Of a stretch of DNA of 64,000 nt, positions 1-12,239 are shown in pieces. The notes under the pieces are model-generated. The model did no database searches, was not told the origin of the DNA, and saw nothing but the letters and a program-made list of their open reading frames with translations. The DNA comes from Venturia oleaginea (lineage: Eukaryota > Ascomycota > Dothideomycetes > Venturiales > Venturiaceae), in the NCBI GenBank assembly GCA_013176395.1, contig JABMLP010000006.1, forward strand, positions 1,847,891 through 1,911,890, in the 5' to 3' direction. The stretch's first letter is position 1. Every line of letters begins with the position of its first letter. The position numbers were made by a program, and so were the translations under genes.

Positions 1-1376
1 AACCATCTAGTCACTATCTCCCGGCTAGTCCATCACCCCAGATGACACTGCAACGCTCCGAGTCGACGAGTCACTGCTAGAACGGCAATACCTTCAACAC
101 AACTCAAACACCAGACGCCCGGTGTGCAACAATCGGCACCACACACCACTGCAACGACTAGACAACCTCTTCCAACGTCTTGGCAAACCGTCCTGCTACA
201 AGCTGTCGCCCAGAGCCTTGAGCCTCTCCCCAAACTGTTGCCTCCCAGTTATGGCATTGGCAAGAGTAGGTGCGCGACACAGTAAGTAGTAAGGACGCAT
301 AGAAGGAGCCTATTGGCGGCAAATCCCCTCCCTGTAAGCTAGCAGACGTAGCCTTGAGCCTCTCCCCAGACTGTTGCGTCCCAGTTATGGCAGTGGCAAG
401 AGTAGGTGCGCGATATAGCAAGCAGGGAGAGCGACTAGCAGCAGATAGGCTCCGACTATAAGACGACAGGTCTACAACACAATCGGTGCGACACGATACG
501 GCAGCTGCTAGAGAACCTCATCTACTATCGTCTCCGCAAACCGTCCTGCTGCAAGCTGATGTCCAGAGCCTTGAGCCTCTCCCCAAACTGTTGCGTCCCA
601 GTTATGGCATTGGCAAGAGTAGGTGCGCAACACAGTAAGCAGTAAGGACGTATAGAAGGAGATTATTGGCGGCAAATCCCCTCCCTACAAGCCAGCAGAC
701 GTAGCCTTGAGCCTCTCCCCAGACTGTTGCGTCCCAGTTATGGCATTGGCAAGAGTAGGAGCGCGATATAGCAAGTAGGGAGAGCGACTAGCAGCAGGTA
801 GGCTCCGACTATAAGACGGCAGGTCTATAGCACGATCGGCGCCATACAATACGGCAGCTACCAGACAGCCTCGTCCACGGGCATACCCGGAGTATCACAC
901 CCAAGCAGCGAAATCACGACTACGATGGTTACTATTGTCTCCAGCATCACACAACCAAATACACCGCCGCATAGGAATCTGGTGCAAGGCAACTTTCACA
1001 AGCAGAAACATACTTAGGGAACCCATTGGCCTTGAGGGATAAGGCGAAACAGATAGACAAAGCTGAGCATTAGAGGGAGACTGTAGGTAGAAGGATAGCG
1101 AAACACGAGGCATTGCCTCTTGAGTCTACATAGCACAGATATACTAGCAGAATAACCAGTATCTACAAGAGCCAGCGGACATTTGGAGATACTGGTTAAG
1201 GGAAAAGAGGGAGGACGGAGGGGACAGCTGGTCTTGTTTCAGTGAACGGGGCGAAGTGGGGCGCGGTGGATTATATAATCTATCACGTGTCGGCTGTCTG
1301 ATGAAGTCCTCCTAACCGGACATAGCTGCCTGATTAAGCGGCTGCAACCGAGTAGGATAAAATCAATCAATCAATT
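1..1376. repeat. Non-coding dispersed repeat, left copy, with two tandem 352-bp units
   Basis: This stretch is nearly identical to 26107-27135. The block starting 'aaaccgtcctgct' occurs at about 186 and 538, so a unit of about 352 bp is present twice here and once in the right copy, which accounts for the length difference. Within each unit a shorter block ('gccttgagcctctcccca...') also recurs. The repeat ends in an (AATC)n tract whose copy number differs between the two copies. That resembles the tail of a retroposon, but this is inference. A 72-codon open frame on the minus strand (895-1113) is preserved in both copies with about three replacements and has no recognisable domain. The left end of the repeat may lie outside the window. 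Confidence 0.8.
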
Positions 1377-1477
1377 ATATCTTGCAAGCTTCGCTTTACT
1401 TGTTTGATACGATATTGTCGCCCCGGACCACTTGAACTCTACTGTACGGATAAGCCAAATCCAGCTAGATTACTTTG

Positions 1478-1583
1478 AGCCATAGCCTCTGCGTAACACA
1501 TGCCCATAACAATTCTAATAGAAGCTGGGACGTAGCTATAGTATTTTCTGTTTATATCTTTCTGTTACGCAGAGGCTATGGCT
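1478..1583. repeat. Small hairpin with perfect 21-bp inverted arms
   Basis: Positions 1478-1498 and 1563-1583 are perfect reverse complements (agccatagcctctgcgtaaca and its complement), separated by 64 bp of AT-rich sequence. It could be a small foldback/MITE-like element or a chance hairpin. No clear target duplication is visible. The rest of 1377-2247 shows no supportable gene. Confidence 0.5.
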
Positions 1584-2247
1584 AGACCTGAATCAGAATT
1601 ATCGGTCAAATCGATCAATTGTGCTTTCAAGGTTGACGAGGACATTTGGAATAAATAATCAAGTGGTTTTCTAAGAGCCAAGACAGCAGTACATTGAGGC
1701 CCAAAGGATTTCCGTTCAATTTCCATATAGTTCCGATTAAATCTCAAGAATTTATAGTACAGAAGAGGAAGGTTATGGCGCGTAATCGACGTAGCGACGT
1801 TAAACGACATGTTTGACCAGCAAGATTCTTGTACACAAGTACTTGGCTATCCTAGCTCTTAGAAAACTACTCCATTGTAAATTGCAAATGTCCTGGCTAA
1901 CCTCGAAAGTACAGTATACTGAGTCTTTTTAAAGGAGTTTTTGTTACGAAAAGAGTAGGATTCAACTGATCTACGTATTTCAGCTAGGATTTGCTGTAGG
2001 GTAGAGCTCTTGGAATCACTCAGTTGGTCGGTCAAACCTCGAAGATTGTCTCCGTTGTTGCATAACCCATAACCATGAAGCTACGGTGAACAGGATGGCG
2101 TAAGATTGACAATCAGGTGGACTAGAGACGGAGGTGGTTATAGATTAGGAAGTAGCTAAGAAAAGCTGGGCCGAAGCCTTGGCCGTTGACTATTTCAAAG
2201 GCTACTCCTCTCCTCGGCCATTACTTCCATTGTTATCACTAATCACT

Positions 2248-2831
2248 ATGCATTTCACTTCCTACCTCCTCCCCACCCTCCTCGCCGTGGCACCAACATT
2301 GGTATTCGCAAATGGTTGCACGCAATTAGAAACATACTACGTCCTTCCCTGCCCAAAGAACGTTTGCAGTAAGATCCCTAGAACCCCAGTAACCCCCACT
2401 CCAAATCCCCCTCGCACTGAGAACCTAACGAAAAAAACCAATAGAAATCGGTGAACTAAAAGACTACGCCACCGCCTTTGACAACAACGAGAAAAAATTC
2501 AAGGAGTGGGCTAAGCAAAATGGCGGCGAATGCGAAGGATTCTGTCAACCTAGAAAGAAACAGCGTGTCTTTAAAAGTCAAGGAGAAACTTGGGTGATGC
2601 GATGTGCGGGAGCGCGTATTCGTAAGAAGTACCTATCTTCAATACCAGCGGCGGTGGATGGACTGGAGAGGCCCGACGGACTACTGCGCCGTGTTTGCAA
2701 TGTGAATTGTTCGCCTAACCGGGATGCCACTCGGGCTCAGGATTGCCTCTTCGTAGTACGTATTATCTCGAGATTTTGATACTGCTCGTCTTATCAGACT
2801 AATATCGAGATAGTTTGGCTCGTGCGCATAG
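2248..2831 (+). CDS. Small secreted cysteine-rich protein (effector-like)
   Basis: Product of about 149 residues, family not recognised. The ATG at 2248 opens a typical signal peptide (hydrophobic core LLPTLLAVAPTLVF, likely cut after ANG or nearby). Intron 1 is 2369-2444 (GTAAGA, branch CTAAC, ATAG). Joining it at phase 1 leaves a long open second exon in which all later cysteines fall. A second intron, 2756-2813 (GTACGT, branch GACTAAT, TAG), is proposed. It ends the protein with FGSCA at 2831 and gives ten cysteines. Without it the frame stops at 2779, giving 151 residues and nine cysteines. Secretion, small size and even cysteine number fit an extracellular or effector-type protein, but this is inference from form only. 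It is the left-most gene of the arm, next to a repeat. Confidence 0.6.
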
Positions 2832-3158
2832 TGGAGAAATCGGAGAGGAACTGTACAGTATCAACATCGAAAATGATGCCATGTTCGCAAGCTTTTTTGG
2901 GGAAACTTCCGTCTCAAAGTTTTTATCGGAGTGGCTCGCTGTTTGTAGTTTAGGCCTGGCCTAAGGACATCTCTCAAGCAGCAGCTCTGCCCTGAGATAC
3001 CCCTTACGAGAGTCAAGCTGAACCTGAATCAAGACTTGATTATTTCTGCGTATCGCGATGATCCAAGCCAATTGGGTAGCCTTGTGCCAGAGGCACTTAC
3101 TCAAATGGCCTGACCGTGAGAAGTTCGACGATGCATCCTTGGATAAAACGCAACTCCC
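2832..3158. other. Intergenic, no gene seen
   Basis: This stretch separates the secreted protein gene from the 3' end of the convergent transporter gene. No open frame, RNA gene or repeat could be supported. Confidence 0.5.
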
Positions 3159-4483
3159 TTAGTCATGCTTCATCGCCTCCCTCGGGTGCCCGTCACCGTC
3201 TTGAATCCCTACATCCGTCCCAGGCGACAATACTTCCTTCTTCCATATGGCTTTCACATTCATCCCCGCAACGAAAAACCACATGATTACCAATAAGATT
3301 GACATTCCCGACGTAACGCCTTTGATGCCATCACTCCCCAAGACATTTCCGATTTGGATAGCGGCGAGTGTTAAACCAGCGTTGGGAAAGACAAAAGCCC
3401 ACCATTGAAGAGTGAAATGCATTTTTCGGAAACCGAAAACAATGCTCACGGTGGTAAGAGCACAGAACCAGAAGCCAAGAAGCCAGACAAACATGCCTGC
3501 TGCCAGACCAAAGGCTTTCCAGAGTTGGCCTGTTGCGACGTCTGAGGTGTTTCCCAAGAAGTTATTTGGAAGAACATTTGGTGCTTGGTTCCCGAGCGAA
3601 ATGAGGGTTGCGGATGTGTAGCCTAACTCGTCAGTGAACATGGATGAAGGAATGGTGACTAGAAAGATTTACCAGCAGGACCAACCGAAACGTACATGCC
3701 AGGCCGAGTCGATTCATCTGGGAGACCGCTACTGATGAGTCTGGCGAGATAGATGGTGTAAATCATGTATGCGAAGAGCCATCCTAGGCCTTGAAATAGG
3801 AGGCCACCAATGAGAATGGACAGTGCAGATGCTTCAGGCTGGGTAGGCACGAGGACACCTGCGAGCGGTCCTAACACCAGAAATGGATAGACTTGTAGCA
3901 CCATTAGTATCGATAATCGCCAGACGATGTGTTTTGACATACTCGGCAAGATCCAAGCCGGCAGTGCCTCACCGGCCGACAAACTCTCCTTGGTAAAAAT
4001 CAAATGGTACTGAAAGATGGCCACGAGCAAGGCACAACCAGCGTACATCCAGAAAAACACCTCCAGAGTTGTGACAAGCCAGGGTCCGCAAACGGGCACG
4101 GCATAGGCCTGCATGCAATTCAGTAGCAAGGCAATAGAAACCCACCAAGTGCCAAAGAAGAAACTTTCTTGTGGATGATGAAGAGAATGACCGAGTGCTG
4201 ATGGATGATTGAAGAATCGGAAGGAGATACATATCGTAAAGCTGACGAATAGAATGATGTCCAAGATGAAAAAGATCTTTCCAATCGTCTTGAGACCATG
4301 AAAGGTGAAGGGTTGCTGGGCGATGACGACGGCTATCGACCCTGTGCTCATGGTGCAGGCAAACCATGGCCATGTGAAGCGTGAGATTCGATCTGCGATG
4401 GAAAGCTGGCCATGGTCGTGATTGGTCGGTATTATCGGATCGTCAGACGAAGCTTCTGCATGTCGGAGAGGCTTCATGTTCAA
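3159..4483 (-). CDS. Mae1/TehA/SLAC1-family transporter (C4-dicarboxylate/malate or sulfite efflux type)
   Basis: Two exons (4483-3673 and 3622-3159) joined across a 50-bp intron (3623-3672: GTAAAT, branch CTGAC, TTAG) give 424 residues, the normal size of the family. About ten hydrophobic helices are visible. The stretch RPGMYVSVGPAG followed by YTSATLISLG across the splice is typical of the malic acid transport/voltage-dependent anion channel superfamily, as is the early MSTGSIA motif. The family moves malate and other C4-dicarboxylates, or sulfite (Ssu1), across the plasma membrane. The sequence alone does not decide the substrate. The short hydrophilic C-terminus ends MKHD. It is transcribed away from the Flc-like gene, with a 750-bp shared upstream region. 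Confidence 0.85.
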
Positions 4484-5233
4484 CTATACAGGATTAAGAT
4501 GCTAACAAAATTGGAGGAAAAGTGAAGGTGTTGAAAAATTGTTGAGGAAAATGGGCTCACTAGATGGGTTTGGACAGATGGTCAGCATGTTGGTACTTTA
4601 CACACTCACCAGCGGTATCGATTATCTTTGATTTAAGCGATGACGATGTTTGCGCAAATCGAGGTTGGGATCGTGGCTTGGCACAGTTCCGCTCCATTCC
4701 GCCCAGGCGCGCGACAAGTCGGGATGTAGGTAGGTACATACGAGGAGCCTCGAATAATCCAGAGCGTTGCCAATTCTTGCAATGAAACTTAGACACACGG
4801 CACGACTTTACTTCAACATCATTCGCTGTGAGACTGTGAGACGGACACTGCTTCAAACTGGACTCTGAGGGAGGACAGGGCGGCTGGAACACAAGTCGTG
4901 CTAATGGCAAAATCATACACACATTATTCCTTTTCCCCATGCACACGAACTTCTCCCCTATCACACTTCCTTCTCCCTCATTGCCATTGCCATTGTTGTC
5001 GTATACTATTCTCAGGCCGCGTAAACAGTAAGCTAATGCACTGCCTCAACCCCTGGCCAGTTACCATCACCATCGCCATCGCCCGACCCCATTTCTCTCC
5101 CCAGGACAACAACAAACACCAATAAATCTGTACACCACGCTCGCTCAGAATACCGGTAATCCATAATTGCTCCCAATCCTCGAGACAACCATCCGCCTCC
5201 TGAATTGAATTGCCACAATCAACAACCGCAACC
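4484..5233. promoter_or_regulatory. Divergent intergenic region between transporter and Flc-like gene
   Basis: 750 bp separate the two start codons. There are pyrimidine-rich stretches near 4920-5000 and 5080-5230, common in fungal upstream regions. No specific binding site could be supported, and no gene is seen on either strand. Confidence 0.4.
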
Positions 5234-7536
5234 ATGCGACGCTCGCTCATAATCTCCCCTCTATCGCTTCTCCTCGCCGTTTGCCTCCCGCTCGTTTCCG
5301 CCATCCGCATGTTCGAGTCCAGAAGTTTGAGTACTTGCATGTCAAACTCCAGCTTCTCGGCCACGCTTTTCAACGTTGTTTTCACCCCGGACAACGGCAC
5401 ACTGACCTTCGATATCAACGGCATCTCGCAAATCGCAAGCAAAGTCCTGGTCGAATTCCAGGTTCTCGGTTACGGATACTCAATCTATCACAAGACGATC
5501 GACCCGTGCTCCGATGAGACTCTCAAGGGACTGTGCCCTATGAACCAGGCTCCTATAGTCTTGCAATCTAACGCCATCCTCCCGCAATCCACTGTCAATC
5601 AAATCCCGAACGCCGTCTACTACATCCCCGATCTTGACGGCAAGGTGCAGGTCTGGATCAATGGAACCGATGGAACACCACTCGCTTGCGTCGAAGCTGA
5701 GCTTTCCAATGGCAAAACCGTCAACCAGAAGGGCGTCGCATGGACTGTCGCCATCATTGCTGGTCTTGGCCTGGTCATATCTGCCGTCGTCTCTGGTCTC
5801 GGACACTCCAACACATCCGCTCACGTCGCCTCCAATGCCATGTCCCTCTTCAGCTACTTCCAGGCACAGGCTTTCCTCGGAATGACTGCCGTCACTACAC
5901 CTCCAATTGTTCGAGGATGGACTCAGAATTTCCAATGGAGCATGGGCATCATCCGCGTCAGCTTCCTGCAGAGAATGGCCACTTGGTACCAGCGTGCCAC
6001 TGGCGGAACCCCTTCCAAATATCTCTCCTCGCTCGCTACCACCTCGATCAACGTGCAGAAACGCTCCCTCCTCGCTCGCCGCGCTGTAAATACCTTGAAC
6101 TACATCTCCAAACGAACAAACAGTCAAACGACTGCGGCCGAGAATTTAAAGACAGTCACGGTGAAAGGCATCCAACGTGTCGGGTTCGTCTCCAAGATTG
6201 AGTCAACCAACATCTTCTTCACTGGATATACCTTCTTCGTTCTGTTCGTCATTCTGGTCGTGTTTGGAGTGGTGGCTTTCAAGTACATTTGTGAAGGACT
6301 GGTCAAGTCTGGCAAAATGAAGACCGACAAGTTCACCGATTTTCGCAATGGATGGAGACTCGTCCTGAAGGGCATTCTTTTCCGTGTCGTTCTCATTGGC
6401 TTCCCCCAGATGGTCGTGCTCTGCTTCTGGGAATTGACGCAGCGCGACTCGGCCGCTGAGGTCGTGCTCGGTATCTCCACCATCGTCACCATGATCGTTA
6501 TCCTCGCGTGGGCTGCCCTTAAAGTGTGGCGCATCGGCCGCAGGTCATTCAAGATGCACAAGAACCCAGCCTACATTCTCTACTCCGACCCAAAGGCACT
6601 GAACAAATGGGGTTTCCTCTATGTGCAGTTCAAGGCTACCATGTACTTTTTCATTGTCCCAGTATTGGCATACACTATGATCAAGGGCATGTTTGTCGGA
6701 CTTGGCCAAGGTAGCGGTACTGTCCAGACCATCGGTATCCTCATCATCGATGCAGCCTTCCTCATCACAGTGTCCATCATGAGACCATACATGGACAAGA
6801 AAACCAATGCTTTCAACATTGCGATTGCCGCAGTTAACTTCTTCAACATCTTACTCTATCTCTTCTTTACTGAGATCTTCTCCGTTCCTGTAAGTCTTCA
6901 TGCAATTCTGCACAACGTTCATACTAACGAATCTGACAGACACTCGCCATCGGAGTCATGGGCGTGATTTTCTTTGTCGTCAATGCAGTCTTTGCTCTTG
7001 TCATTCTTCTCATGGTTTTATGGTCTTCTATCTGGGCGCTCATCTCAAAGAATCCAGATACCCGCTACCAGCCAATGCGCGACGATCGCGGCTCTTTTAT
7101 TAAATCGCAAACCAACCTTGGCACTACCGAGCTGGATGCTCTCGGTGCCACGGCTCGTGGAGACGGAAAAGCTGGTGCGTACGCTGCCGAGCGTAAGCGA
7201 ATGGAGCTTGACGATGATGATGACCTCTCCGGATCCTCGACCAATGTCTCGCAAGTTGACGGAAGGCCCACGACCAAATCGGGTGCAACAGTAAACGATG
7301 CGGGATCAGGATTCTTCGGCCAGCCTCCTCGAACACCAGTCGAGCCAACGCAACTAATGTTAGCGGCAAGTCCTAACGGCTATAGATCACAAAGTCCATC
7401 TAATGGGCACTCGGAACCATACCGACCCGGAAGTCGGAGTCAACAGAGTGCGAACAATCTGCCATCAGGGACCGGTGCTCAGCAGTATAGAAATCAGAAT
7501 AACGCCAGTCCATGGCAGAGGGGAGTTGGGTACTAA
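5234..7536 (+). CDS. Flc-type TRP-like channel / putative FAD carrier with ML-like domain
   Basis: Two exons (5234-6889, 6940-7536) with a 50-bp intron (GTAAGT, TACTAAC branch, ACAG) give 750 residues. The start is the ATG at 5234 (context CAACCATGC) because the frame upstream has only a TTG. A signal peptide (SLLLAVCLPLVSA) precedes an ML-like luminal domain (about residues 25-165) with cysteine pairs and NGT/NSS glycosylation sites. A block of about nine membrane helices (about 170-610) follows, then a hydrophilic acidic tail. This is the layout of fungal Flc1/2/3 proteins, which sit in ER/Golgi-type membranes and are linked to FAD import, calcium balance and wall integrity. Codon use and splicing look normal, with no damage seen. 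Confidence 0.87.
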
Positions 7537-8267
7537 GAATGAAGCAGGAGTTGTAGATTGTGCACATGAACGGATACCGATACCAATTTTCATGATGACT
7601 TTGCATTTTACGGATTGGACAGGACAGCCAGCGGCACGCATTATTCTGCGGGTGTCCATTTTTTGTTTTTAATTTCCTTGGGTCCCTCTGGACTGGAGTC
7701 TATGAGCATTTAAAGGGGGAGGCCATTTTATCACCTGCTTAGGTGTTGGACAGACGCAGCAGGGCTTTTTTGGCGTTGAGGGTTTCGAGACAAGTCTCCA
7801 GATTGGCTCCCTACGGCTGCCATCTAACCATGATTATCAATGTATTTGTAATTCTGCAGGATGGCTGCGTCTTGCTTAAGAGAGGGGACTGGCTATCCTG
7901 TGTGGCATTGTATGTAAATGAGCGTCTCAATGCTAGTTGGCATGTTTCTACTGCTGCTCGACTTGGTCCTAGCAGCCCAGCAAATATTAGGCTTCTTCAT
8001 GACCTTGCCACTCTGTATTTCGAGATGGGGCTTGATAAATTTGGCAGGTTTGGAACAACAAAGCCCGAAGTTATTGAAATGGATACGAAGTTCGGCCTCA
8101 TGTAGTAGCAGGACCTCAACTTGTACCATTATTGAAACACTGTCACATTGGATCTAATCGGAAAAGGTCACGACAATGTTTGGAAGCTCCCCATGGTGGT
8201 GGTGACGCATGGTGTAAAGAAACATCGAGCGGATGCCCCGCTACTGAAATGCAACAAAATCGACATA
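7537..8267. other. Intergenic, no gene seen
   Basis: About 730 bp between two same-strand genes. Short open frames here lack domain signals, signal peptides or intron structure. This stretch probably carries the 3' UTR of the Flc-like gene and the promoter of the next gene. Confidence 0.45.
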
Positions 8268-9571
8268 ATGCCACCAAAAAGAGTACACAAAAGACCCCCG
8301 AAGCCTGCACCCAAACCCATCGCCCCGAGTGAGCCTGAAGCCCCCAGGTTCAATGCCGATGCCTTCCTCTACAACTGGGGCCTGCATTCCCTACCACAAC
8401 ACAACGGCTTCCGAGCCGCTATAGAGAAGGCCTTCGACATTGATCCGACGAGCGACTATGTGTACAGAGCTGACCCGGCCGCCGTGACGCTGCCGCAAGC
8501 TCAGGTTGCCATCGATCATGGGAGTGCGAGGGGCTTTCATGCTTTCTATGTGGATGAGAATGGCCTACAGGTAGGTTGGCTGGTGCTTCCAACACCTCCA
8601 GAACCGAGCCTTGGAATTGCGACCGAGACATTGGTAGATGCTGATTGTGACAATAGCCAAATCCATCTAATCCCTCTCCGCCAGACATAGAAGCCTACAT
8701 CTCCATCTTTCTACCCACCACATCCACAGCCAAAGCCCTCACAGCACTCAGCTCCAATGCGAAGAAAGGGTCCCTCCGAGCTTCAATAGCAGAAAATCTC
8801 CAGTCGAAACTCGTCCTTCCTTCTCCCACTTCCTCGGCCCGAATCTCCCTCCCGGCCAAAGGCAAAGCGCCGATGATCACAAACCCCTACTTCGATATCT
8901 GGGCGTGGAGCTGTCAGTGTCTCGAATGGGGTGGTCCAAATGAAGGCACAGAGAGAATCAGGATCAGCCATCATATCCTCCCTGTCCTGTACAATCATTT
9001 CGGCTGCGTGTGTCCCTCTGGAGATGCAATGAGTATCATACAACAACTTGCCAGCCCTCCTGGTACAACGACGAGGAGGCCTGTCGTCGAGATTGGAAGC
9101 GGAAACGGTTACTGGGCTTTTCTGTTGAGGAAGTTGGGGCTGACGGTTTATGCCGTGGATAATCAACACTCATTGTGGAGGACAACCTGGATACACGATA
9201 CCATCATAAAAGACGGTGTCAAATTCCTGCAAAGTCCGCCTACGAATCTGCCCATTTCGCCTGGGGAGAGAGGGTGTTGCGATTCCATCCTCTTACTGGT
9301 GTATCCACAAGCCGGAAATGATTTCACGGGCAAGGTTATAAGAGCATATGAGGGCGATACGATTGTCGTTGCTGGAACGCAGAACGGGAACGGATACACT
9401 GGATTCAGAGATGAGCTTGTTGATACCTGGTTTGAAAGAGAGAGGCCGGCATTTGAGAAGGTCATGCAAATCCCATTGCCGAGTTTTGCCGCAAAAGATG
9501 AGGCGCTTTTTGTGTTTGCCAGGAGAAAAGAATACACTGTCAGGCGTAGTTTGGGAATAGACCAAAGTTAG
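8268..9571 (+). CDS. SAM-dependent methyltransferase-like protein, uncharacterised
   Basis: Exon 1 (8268-8570) and exon 2 (8657-9571) join at phase 0 across an 86-bp intron (GTAGGT ... CAATAG), giving 405 residues. The start MPPKRVHKRP is basic and proline-rich. Residues about 244-265 read VVEIGSGNGYW...VYAVDN, a good match to motif I (GxGxG) and the acidic end of strand 2 of Rossmann-fold SAM methyltransferases. The preceding NPYFDIWAW block and later PSFAAKDEALFVF suggest one globular domain. No substrate-specific motif is recognised, so the methyl acceptor is unknown. It is convergent with the permease gene; their 3' ends are about 690 bp apart. Confidence 0.7.
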
Positions 9572-10263
9572 TTTTCGGATGTTGGGATGTGGCGGTATTT
9601 TGATGACGATAAGAGAACACGACCAACCGAAAACGTTCCAGATGGTATGTGCCAAATCGCCTGACGACTTGAGACGATGGGTTGATATGCATTAGCGGAC
9701 AGGAAGATAGATCCCTTTAGAGACAACTCAAAACGCATTCTCTCGATTCAAATTGCTATCATAGAGTTCTCAAGGAGATTGAAGATTGCTATCCTAGCGA
9801 ACAGGACATGGAGCGCAGTCGGAGTTCCTGGCCAACTTGGGATCATTCTCAATTGACACCCTCTCAAAGCGTATTCCAGGTTTCAGAATAGTAAGTAAGC
9901 ATACATATAGGTTTTACTTCTTCACGACGAGACCACACAAACACATACACCGCAAAGGTCATGAAATCAGACCAGGCGTGTGTGGTTCTGAACGGACCGC
10001 GTGAAGGTTGGATCCATCGGAGCCAGTCTCGAATCCACTTTTATCATCTGCATAAAAACTCTAAAGTCGCGGAGACTGGAACGACATGATTCTTATTCAA
10101 TTTCATCCGGCGGTTCCAGATCCTCCCCATGCAGGGCTCAAAACAAAATACAAAATTCTCCAACTGAAATATGGAACCAAGCTCGCCTGACGATTTCCAT
10201 CTCGTGTAGCGCTTGGTCACTTTAAGGTGACACCCAGACACTGCCTCTCCCGAATAACCATCG
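9572..10263. other. Intergenic between convergent genes, no gene seen
   Basis: About 690 bp between the stop codons of the methyltransferase-like gene (+) and the permease gene (-). No coding or RNA feature is supportable here. Confidence 0.45.
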
Positions 10264-12239
10264 TCAATTCAACTGCTTCACCAACAAGACCGGTGGTCTA
10301 TAAGTGTTCTTCCCATAAAGATGATAATAAACGACAGAGAAGATAAGCACAGCGCCAAACATGGGGGACGCCCAATTGAAAGTCAACGGATCGAACTTGC
10401 TATTGGCAGGCCAGCCTGACCAGAAAAAGATGAAACAGCAGTAGAAGAATCCACATCCGTTGACCCAGACGCCGTAGCGGCCTAGACTCCACTGCGCCGG
10501 GGGTAACTTGTCACCTTGGCCTATGAGGCGTTGGTAGAAGATGCTGCCGATGGAGATGGAGTAGGTGAGCATGAGGGCTAGGAGCTGGAGGGATATGATG
10601 GCGTTGTAGGCGGCTGTGGAGCCGAGGTTTACTAGGGAGATGACGGCGGATGCGATGCTAGTTAGTATGACGGCGTTCTGGGGGACCGTTTTCCTTTTCA
10701 CCTGTGGGATGGTTAGGATTTTTTGTTTTTCGATGGGGAAGGATGGGGATGCTTACTACTGTGAGCCATTTTTGGAAGGGAAAGCCACCGTCACGTGCGA
10801 AGGCGAAGATTTGGCGGGAAGTTGAGCAGTTGCAATCGACGCCTCCTGCTACGCATTGGACGAGGAGAATGACGAAGATGGGTATGCAGCCGCGGTAGGT
10901 TGCTAATTGCTAGATTAGCATGGCTTCGATGTGCTGGTAGGAGAGGAAAATGGAAGGCTCAATTGCTGTACGAACCTTGCTGAAGGACGTAGATGAAAGC
11001 GAATCCAGTGGTGTTTAGTGTCGGATCCAAAACATCACTGACGCTAGGGATGGCGAAGAGGAAGCTGATGAGGACGACCAATCCCACAATTGCGTTTAGG
11101 AAAAAGCTCCACAACATCGCACTCGGCACCGACCGCGAAGCGTTTTTGACCTCTTCGGACAAATGAGCAGCACTATCGGACACTAGATTTGTCGTCAGCT
11201 GGCGCTTCGAGAGTCTCCGTCAGGGGACCACCAACATATCACCATGTACACAGACGTAATCTGACCAACCATCAGGCTGATACTCATTGTCTCCCAACCT
11301 CCATTACTGGTGAAGCTGGTAAAGACGTCCTTTGCAGTCGCGTGCGGAGCCAAAACCCAAAGAATGGCGACGACCACTATCCATCCCAGACCGTGGGGAA
11401 GAATCATGATCTTCTGAAGCCTGGGTAGCTGTTTGGCAAAGACGGTGTTGACCAAGCAATGCAAGGCGGCGGCGGCGAAGCAGGCCAGAGTTCCCTGCCA
11501 ACGTTGCGGAACGTAGGAGGGTGTATAGGCAACAATGATTGCTTGTGGTAGTGTCCCAAGGACAAAACAGGCACCAGCTGTACCAGCCTGCCATGAGAGC
11601 ACTGACATCCAACCTGGCGGAAATGTTAGCTTTAGCCGCAGCCTTGAGGCGGAAGACGTACCTGACAGGTAGCTAAGGAATTTCTGGTATTTGCGAGGTG
11701 CGAATTCAGAGACCTTGTTTTGTGTCAGTTTGCAACACATGTAGGAAGTGATCAGACTCGATGTACCCAGTGATATTGCCCTCCGTTCGTCGGCGCCATG
11801 CTAGACATTTCGGCCAAAGACATGACGATGGAGACGAAACCGAAGCACGTCCACACGTATCCCCACAACAGGCCTGCGAGTCCTCCATTGACCAAACCAG
11901 ACGTGTTGGCTTTTCGAATTAGAGATGGATTCGGAGCATATACACTTGGACGACGCACCTAAAAGAACGACTTCCCAGGTGCCTTGGATCATGGATGTGA
12001 ACATGATCATAGTAGATTGTCTGAAGATACGCTACGGCAAAAGTCAACTTCGGATGTTCCGACGAGAAGTCAGTGATACTGACGTTGAACTGTTGCTCCT
12101 TGCCCATGCGGTACATGTGCTGACTGTCGACATTATTACCCCCCTCATCGCCAACCTGGAGTTCTTTGAAGGTGTCATGATAGTTCTCCTTGGAATCAGC
12201 TTCAACGTGAGTTGTGCTGATGGTATCTTGGCTCTTCAT
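10264..12239 (-). CDS. APC-superfamily amino-acid/GABA-type permease
   Basis: Eight exons are read on the minus strand with introns at 12032-12083, 11910-11958, 11714-11766, 11614-11661, about 11180-11235 (donor uncertain, perhaps GTTGGT), 10903-10975 and 10702-10756. The joined frame reads MGKEQQFNRIFRQSTM, SLAEMSSMAPTNGGQYHWV, SDSAAHLSEEVKNASRSVP and STSRQIFAFARDGGFPF. These are hallmark blocks of the fungal ACT branch of the APC family (Uga4 GABA permease, choline and amino-acid permeases). About twelve membrane helices are expected, with plasma membrane location. The start ATG at 12239 is the first in frame. Seven introns is more than any neighbour has. Substrate (GABA, choline or another amine) cannot be fixed from sequence. 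Confidence 0.82.

Noticed and set aside
4560..5442. Minus-strand frames of 134-154 codons upstream of the Flc-like gene
   Set aside because: Low-complexity or antisense to the start of the Flc-like gene; no plausible splicing or domain.
5480..6127. Minus-strand open frame of 215 codons
   Set aside because: Lies wholly antisense to the Flc-like gene, whose reading frame, introns and domains are clear.
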